Shown here piece by piece: positions 59,649 to 64,000 of a stretch of 64,000 bases of DNA. The notes beneath the pieces were generated by a model. The model was not told the origin of the DNA. It saw only the letters and a program-made list of their open reading frames with translations, and made no database searches. Within the stretch, counting starts at the first letter, position 1, and each line of letters starts with the position of its first letter. This DNA is from Rhizorhabdus sp049889055 (GTDB lineage: Bacteria; Pseudomonadota; Alphaproteobacteria; Sphingomonadales; Sphingomonadaceae). A program made the translations under genes and the position numbers. The DNA lies in assembly GCF_049889055.1 (NCBI RefSeq), contig NZ_JBLTWO010000001.1, positions 372,001-436,000 on the forward strand, in the 5' to 3' direction.

Positions 59649-60440
59649 TCAGCGCAGGCTGTCGGGGCAGCCCGGCAGCGCGGGCTCATAATGGCCGGCC
59701 GTCCAGCCGCCATCGACGGCGATCTCGGCCCCCGAGATGTAGCTTGCCTCGTCGCTGCAGACGAACAGCGTCGCACGCGCGATTTCCTCGGGCTCGCCGA
59801 TCCGCTGCAGCGGCACGCGGCGGAAGGACCGGGCGTTGACCGTCTCGACGCTCTCGCGCCCCGGATTGCCCATTTCGGTGTTCACGCCGCCGGGATGGAT
59901 CGACACGACGCGGATGCCATGCGGACCGAACTCATAGGCATAGGATTTCGAGATGCCGCGCACCGCCCATTTGCTGGCGGTGTAGGCAACCAGGCCGTTG
60001 CATCCGCGCATGCCGTCGACCGACGAGATGTTCGCGATCACGCCGCCGCCATTGGCCTTGAGCGCGGGAACCGCATGCTTCACGCCCATCATCGTGCCGA
60101 TGAGGTTGATGCCCAGCACCCGCTCGGCATCTTCCTTGCGTAGCTCTTCGGCAGCGCCGAAATGCGTGACGGCAGCATTGTTGACCAGGATGTCGAGCTT
60201 GCCGAAGCGGTCTGTCGCCGCCTTCACGATAGCCGCCCACTGATCCTCCTCGCGCACGTCGAGATGCTGGTAGAGCGCATTGTCCGCACCGAGCTCGGCC
60301 GCGACGGCGCGGCCCTTCTCGTCGAGCACGTCGCCCATCACGACCTTCGCACCTTCGGCCACGAAGAGTCGCGCAGTGGCCGCGCCCATGCCCTGCGCTG
60401 CGCCGCTGATGATTGCTACCTTGCCTGCCAGTCTCGCCAT
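59649..60440 (-). CDS. Short-chain dehydrogenase/reductase (3alpha,20beta-HSD-like)
   Basis: A 263-residue SDR and first gene of the seven-gene leftward operon. SGAAQGMG, GDVLDEKG, LDVRE, NNAAV, ISSVDG, YTASK and HPGGVNTEM resemble the bacterial 3alpha(20beta)-hydroxysteroid dehydrogenase group. The promoter lies in the 174-nt divergent gap to 60615, which contains a TACGCA hexamer 41 nt upstream of this gene's start. Confidence 0.86.
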   Translation of the reverse strand: MARLAGKVAIISGAAQGMGAATARLFVAEGAKVVMGDVLDEKGRAVAAELGADNALYQHLDVREEDQWAAIVKAATDRFGKLDILVNNAAVTHFGAAEELRKEDAERVLGINLIGTMMGVKHAVPALKANGGGVIANISSVDGMRGCNGLVAYTASKWAVRGISKSYAYEFGPHGIRVVSIHPGGVNTEMGNPGRESVETVNARSFRRVPLQRIGEPEEIARATLFVCSDEASYISGAEIAVDGGWTAGHYEPALPGCPDSLR

Positions 60441-60614
60441 GTGGCCCCTCCGAATATGACCGGCTTGTGACCGGCTCTGTTACGCAAGCCTCCGCATTTC
60501 ACGCTTCCATGTCAAGCTATGCGTGTTGATTTAGCCGTCTCAGTCTGCAATTCAGTGACCCAGAGATAATGGAGCGGCGCAATGCGAACCGCCATTACCA
60601 TAAGGAGGGGACGC
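60441..60614. promoter_or_regulatory. Divergent promoter region between the right-hand operons
   Basis: This 174-nt gap has an AT-richer centre. TACGCA at 60481-60486 and the near match ATGCGTG at 60519-60525 lie between the two operons. AAGGAGGGG (60602-60610) is the ribosome binding site for GTG 60615. An ATG at 60582 is in frame but lacks such a site. Confidence 0.5.
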
Positions 60615-61388
60615 GTGAGCGATCAGATTTTTCCGGACGGTGCAACGATGGTACTCGGCGCCACGGGCGGTCTCGGCGCGGCGTCGGCGCGCGCGCTCGC
60701 GCGCGATGGAAGTGACGTGGCGCTCTGCTTCCGCAGCAAGCGGGACGCGGCCAAGGCGCTGGCCGAGGAGCTTCGTTCTCACGGCCGCAAGGTCTCGCTG
60801 CATCAGGTCGATGCGACCGACCCGGCCACGCTCGATGCCGCGCGCGATGCGGCGATCGCCGAGCATGGCCGCGTCCATGGCCTCGTCTGGGCCGCCGGTC
60901 CGCTGGTCGATCAGCTCCATCTGTCCGAAACGCCGCTCGAAAAGTGGAAGCGGGCGATCGATGTCGAGGTGCACGGCTTCTTCTCGGCGGCGCAGGCGTT
61001 GGTCCCGCATTTCCGTGCGTCGGGCGGCGGGTCCTTCGTCCATCTCGGATCGGCTGGCGATCTCTACTGGCCGCCGCGCGACGGACTGTCGGTCGCGCCC
61101 AAGGCAGCCAATGAGTCGCTGGTGCGCGGCATCGCCAAGGAAGAAGGCCGCCACGGCATTCGCGCGAACAGCGTGCTCGTCGGCGTCATCGATGCCGGCA
61201 TGTTCCACGAGCTTCTGGCCCAGGGGCAGTTCGACGACGCCTGGGTCAAGGAAGTGCAATCGCAGCTGCCCCTGCGGCGCTGGGGCAAGGCGGAAGAGAT
61301 CGGCCATGCCGTCTCCTTCCTGATATCGAACCGTGCGGGCTACACCACCGGACAACAGCTGGCCGTCGCCGGCGGCTACGGCGTCTGA
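60615..61388 (+). CDS. SDR-fold protein lacking the catalytic tyrosine
   Basis: A 257-residue SDR-fold protein starting at GTG 60615. The cofactor motif GATGGLG and catalytic Ser146 (LGSAG) are present. The YxxxK motif reads Ser159-VAP-Lys163, so the general-acid Tyr is replaced by Ser, and NNAG is replaced by WAAG. Either activity is altered, or the protein is a binding partner. All eleven other SDRs in the window keep the Tyr. It is first in an operon with a sulfotransferase and a BaiE-type dehydratase. Confidence 0.82.
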   Translation: MSDQIFPDGATMVLGATGGLGAASARALARDGSDVALCFRSKRDAAKALAEELRSHGRKVSLHQVDATDPATLDAARDAAIAEHGRVHGLVWAAGPLVDQLHLSETPLEKWKRAIDVEVHGFFSAAQALVPHFRASGGGSFVHLGSAGDLYWPPRDGLSVAPKAANESLVRGIAKEEGRHGIRANSVLVGVIDAGMFHELLAQGQFDDAWVKEVQSQLPLRRWGKAEEIGHAVSFLISNRAGYTTGQQLAVAGGYGV

Positions 61389-61408
61389 GCCTTTTGGAGA
61401 GGAATGCA

Positions 61409-62575
61409 ATGAGCAAGGTAAGCGACCGGGCGACGCTGGCGGCCCGTGCGATCGAAGCGACCGGCCTGTCGGACTTCGGCGATCCCTGGATCTTCGAGAA
61501 TCTCGATGCACTGATACCCGTCCTGAACAGCGAGGCCGAACTGACCGAGGTCGGCGTCGGCGGGGCGGAGGCGATGATCGTCACCGCGCTGATCAACCGC
61601 CTGCGCCATGTCGACCTCATCAAGCGCCACCCCGAGATTCTCGACGAGAAGGTCGACATAGCCGCCGTCGTCGTCGGCCTGCCGCGCACCGGCAGCACGA
61701 TGCTGCACCGGATGCTGTCGTCCGCACCCGGCATGACCGGGGTGAAATGGTGGGAGGCGCAGAACTACGCCCCCTTCCCCGGCGAGGAGCGCGGCCAGCC
61801 CGACGCGCGGCGCGAGGCGGCCAAACAGTATCTGGCCTATATGCTCGAACATGCGCCCGAGCTGATGTCGATCCACCCGATGAGCATCGACCAGTCAGAC
61901 GAGGAACTGATCATCCTCGGCCTGCTCTTCTCGTCGACGATGATCGAGGGGATGTACCACGTACCGAGCTACGCCCGCTGGCTTGTCGAGAACAGCCGCA
62001 CCCGCTGCTATGTCGATCTGAAGGAAATTCTGCAGTCGCTGCAATGGCAGGATCCGGCGCGGCGCGGCGCAAAATGGGTGCTCAAGACCCCCGGCCACCT
62101 GATGGCGCTCGACGGCGTGCTCGACACCTTCCCCGAGGCCAAGATCGTGATGACACATCGCGATCCTGTGCAGACGGTGCCGTCCTACTGTTCGATGATG
62201 ACGACGCTCTATCATATGGGGTCGACCGTCGACCGCGAGCGCATCGGTGCCTTCTGGGAAAAGCGTCTGGCGGAACTGCTCGACCTGTTCATGTCGGTGC
62301 GCGCCAAGGTGGGCCCCGACAATTTCATCGACGTCCGCTACACCGACACGACGACTAAGCCGGTCGAAGAAGGCAAGCGCGTGCTGGCCGAGGCCGGCAT
62401 CGCAGTGACGCCGGAAATCGAAGCCGGCATGGCCGAATGGGTCGAAGCGAACAAGCGCGAGGACCGGGCCCCGCACCGCTATGCGCTCGAGGATTTCGGG
62501 CTGACCCGCGAACTCGTCGAACAGGACTTCGCTGAATATCGCGCAGCCTATCTTGGCGAAAAGGTGACCGCATGA
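61409..62575 (+). CDS. Sulfotransferase-family protein, copy 2
   Basis: A 388-residue protein starting at ATG 61409 behind GGAGAGG. The phosphosulfate loop VVGLPRTGSTMLHRML and the 3'-phosphate motif MTHRDPVQTVPS identify a PAPS-dependent sulfotransferase fold. It is of the same family as 32779-34032 but diverged from it. The stop overlaps the start of the BaiE-type dehydratase (ATGA), a strong hint that both act on the same hydroxylated compound. The acceptor is unknown. Confidence 0.84.
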   Translation: MSKVSDRATLAARAIEATGLSDFGDPWIFENLDALIPVLNSEAELTEVGVGGAEAMIVTALINRLRHVDLIKRHPEILDEKVDIAAVVVGLPRTGSTMLHRMLSSAPGMTGVKWWEAQNYAPFPGEERGQPDARREAAKQYLAYMLEHAPELMSIHPMSIDQSDEELIILGLLFSSTMIEGMYHVPSYARWLVENSRTRCYVDLKEILQSLQWQDPARRGAKWVLKTPGHLMALDGVLDTFPEAKIVMTHRDPVQTVPSYCSMMTTLYHMGSTVDRERIGAFWEKRLAELLDLFMSVRAKVGPDNFIDVRYTDTTTKPVEEGKRVLAEAGIAVTPEIEAGMAEWVEANKREDRAPHRYALEDFGLTRELVEQDFAEYRAAYLGEKVTA

Positions 62576-63021
62576 ACCCGATCGACGTTTTGCTCGCCAT
62601 TGAGGGCGTGAAGCGCTGCAAGGCCGAATATTTTCGCTGCATCGACGAACAGGATTGGGACGGTCTCGTCGCCAATTTCACGCCCGATGCCGAAACCGAC
62701 ATGCGCGAGGCGGTCGAGCCGCATAATCCGGACCTGCTGTCGCACGACCCCAAGGCCTTCGCGCAGAACAACGCCTATGTCCTGGGCGGGGTGAAGACCG
62801 CGCATTTCGGCTATATGCCGCGGATCGACGTCCTCTCCCCGACCGAAGCCAAGGCGATCTGGTCGATGGAAGACTGGCTCTGGACTCCCGAAGGCCATCC
62901 GGTGCTCCCGGCTGGACGCATGCATGGCTGGGGCCATTATCACGACCGCTATGTGAAGGTCGGCGAGCGCTGGCTGATGGCGGCGACGCGCCTCACCCGC
63001 ATCAAGCTGGAATATAGCTGA
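62572..63021 (+). CDS. SnoaL-fold dehydratase, BaiE/Hsh2 type, second copy
   Basis: A 149-residue protein. All five BaiE catalytic positions align: Tyr20 and Asp25 (YFRCID), His78 (TAHFGYMP), Asp101 (WSMED) and Arg143. It is diverged from the protein at 3152, with a longer loop near 45-65. It likely dehydrates another hydroxyl position or stereoisomer. It is translationally coupled to the sulfotransferase upstream and to an SDR downstream (TGATG). Confidence 0.8.
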   Translation: MNPIDVLLAIEGVKRCKAEYFRCIDEQDWDGLVANFTPDAETDMREAVEPHNPDLLSHDPKAFAQNNAYVLGGVKTAHFGYMPRIDVLSPTEAKAIWSMEDWLWTPEGHPVLPAGRMHGWGHYHDRYVKVGERWLMAATRLTRIKLEYS

Positions 63022-63821
63022 TGGCGCGGCCGCTCGAGGGCAAGCGCGCACTGATCACCGGATCGAGCGCGGGTCTGGGCGAGGGCATCGCCCTGCGCCT
63101 GGCCGAAGAGGGCGCGGCCGTCTGCCTGCATGGCCGCAACGAAGAGCGACTGGCGGCGGCGCGCGAGCGCGTCGCAGCGGCCGGCGGCCCGGTACATGCC
63201 GTGACCGGATCGCTATCCGACGATGCGGGTGCCAAGGCCGTGTTCGACGGCGCGGCTGCGGCGATGGGTGGCGTCGACATTCTCGTCAACAATGCCGGCG
63301 GTGAGTCGGCGGGCGGCGGGACCATGGCCTGGCTCGATACCGACGCCGACATCTGGAACAGCAGCTACAACTCCAACGTCGGATCGATCGTCCGTCTGGT
63401 GAAGCTTGCCGTGCCGGGCATGCGCGAGGCCGGCTGGGGCAGGCTTATCCAGCTGTCGAGCGAGTCGGCCGATTTCCCTATGGCGATCATCCCCGATTAT
63501 CAGGCAGCGAAGCTCGCCATCCGCTCGCTCACCCGCAGCCTCGCCATGGCGCTGGCCCGCACCGGGATCACCTCGAACAGCATCAGCCCGGGCCTGACCC
63601 ATTCGACCGGGCCCGATCGCTGGCTGAAGGAGATGGCGAAAGCCAATGGCTGGGCCGACGACTGGGACACGATCACAGCGCAGGTTCAGGACGGGATGAT
63701 ATCGAACTTCGCAGGCCGGATCGGCGAACCTGCCGACATCGCCCACGTCGTCGCGTTCCTCGCGGACCCGCGTGCGGGCTTCGTCAACGGGATCGACATC
63801 GCGGCGAATGGAGGCCGCTGA
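63021..63821 (+). CDS. Short-chain dehydrogenase/reductase
   Basis: A 266-residue classical SDR with TGSSAGLGEG, NNAG, LSSES and YQAAK, ending in IDIAANGGR. Last gene of the right-hand operon, overlapping the dehydratase stop by one base. It probably oxidises or reduces the ketone/hydroxyl pair linked to the dehydration step. A GC-rich hairpin follows 17 nt downstream. Confidence 0.86.
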   Translation: MARPLEGKRALITGSSAGLGEGIALRLAEEGAAVCLHGRNEERLAAARERVAAAGGPVHAVTGSLSDDAGAKAVFDGAAAAMGGVDILVNNAGGESAGGGTMAWLDTDADIWNSSYNSNVGSIVRLVKLAVPGMREAGWGRLIQLSSESADFPMAIIPDYQAAKLAIRSLTRSLAMALARTGITSNSISPGLTHSTGPDRWLKEMAKANGWADDWDTITAQVQDGMISNFAGRIGEPADIAHVVAFLADPRAGFVNGIDIAANGGR

Positions 63822-63837
63822 AGCTGAATGTAAGAGA

Positions 63838-63887
63838 TCCGGCCGTCGCGAGCGACGGCCGGACCAGTGAGGGTCGGAAGTCCGACC
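63838..63887. terminator. Two consecutive hairpins after the right-hand operon
   Basis: TCCGGCCGTCGC (63838-63849) and GCGACGGCCGGA (63852-63863) are perfect 12-bp arms. A second repeat, GGTCGGA (63872-63878) and TCCGACC (63881-63887), follows. Neither has a T run, so they may be a weak terminator or a REP-like 3' structure. The rest to base 64000 shows no supported gene. Confidence 0.5.
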
Positions 63888-64000
63888 GACAGCGTCGAAG
63901 GCGGCCGGACGTCGCAAAAAAGAGATTATGCTTGCCTCTCCACCGGGTCGCTCTCACTTTGCCACAATGGATCACCGAAAGATGCTGGACGACTCAGCAA

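Noticed and set aside
63966..64000. An ATG-led frame running off the right edge
   Set aside because: No ribosome binding site and only about 11 codons are visible; it cannot be supported as a gene.
1..64000. tRNA, rRNA, CRISPR arrays, insertion sequences, integrases
   Set aside because: Looked for by eye on both strands; no tandem spacer repeats, transposase-like proteins or RNA gene signatures were found.

Overview
The window looks like a high-GC alphaproteobacterium, most likely a sphingomonad. It has three TonB-dependent outer-membrane receptors, many SDR and acyl-CoA dehydrogenase genes in tightly overlapped operons, and sphingomonad-style DUF1214 and sulfotransferase-family genes. This placement is inference from gene content; there is no rRNA or other taxonomic marker here.

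Almost everything fits one job: degradation of steroids, probably including bile acids. Three blocks carry the argument. (1) A nine-gene leftward operon (14612 to 4531) ends in chsE2-chsH2-chsE1-chsH1-ltp2, the gene set that mycobacteria use (igr operon) to remove the last three side-chain carbons from C22 steroid acyl-CoAs. Upstream in the same operon lie a FATP-type acyl-CoA ligase, an alpha/beta hydrolase, a Coq4-family protein and an AtuA-family protein. (2) An 18-gene rightward operon (36037 to 51614) starts with an HsaC-type extradiol dioxygenase. It continues with ipdA, ipdB, a DUF35/lipid-transfer thiolase pair, ipdC, echA20, fadE31- and fadE32-like dehydrogenases, fadA6, a PaaY-like protein, further SDR, dehydrogenase and hydratase genes, ipdF, a real ketosteroid isomerase and a second thiolase. 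This is the C/D-ring (HIP) pathway. A KshA-like Rieske oxygenase (26066) and a FadD3-like ligase (27212) sit nearby. (3) Two SnoaL-fold proteins (3152 and 62572) keep all five catalytic residues of bile acid 7alpha-dehydratase BaiE, the family of Hsh2 in bile-salt-degrading sphingomonads. Together they suggest a bile-acid route through dehydrated intermediates.

Layout from left to right: AraC regulator (cut by the edge); DUF1214-SDR-dehydratase-SDR (956-4481, +); terminator; side-chain operon (-); AraC regulator; TonB receptor plus SDR (+); second TonB receptor (+); TIM-barrel protein and epoxide-hydrolase-like gene (-); CMD-family gene (+); epoxide-hydrolase-like gene with LysR regulator (-); Rieske oxygenase (+); FadD3-like ligase (-); a leftward operon Zn-alcohol dehydrogenase, sulfotransferase, DUF1214, SDR, TIM-barrel, Gfo/Idh (35041 to 28826); TetR regulator (-); HIP operon (+); siderophore-type receptor (-); a seven-gene leftward operon of SDRs, an old-yellow-enzyme-like protein, DUF1214, SnoaL and acyl-CoA dehydrogenase (60440 to 54168); and a rightward operon SDR-like, sulfotransferase, BaiE-type dehydratase, SDR (60615-63821).

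The unexplained parts are the recurrent DUF1214 plus SDR gene pairs (three copies), the two sulfotransferases placed beside them or beside a dehydratase, the sugar-isomerase/Gfo-Idh genes, and a TACGCA hexamer that recurs in most promoter-bearing gaps. No tRNA, rRNA, CRISPR array, insertion sequence or integrase was seen.
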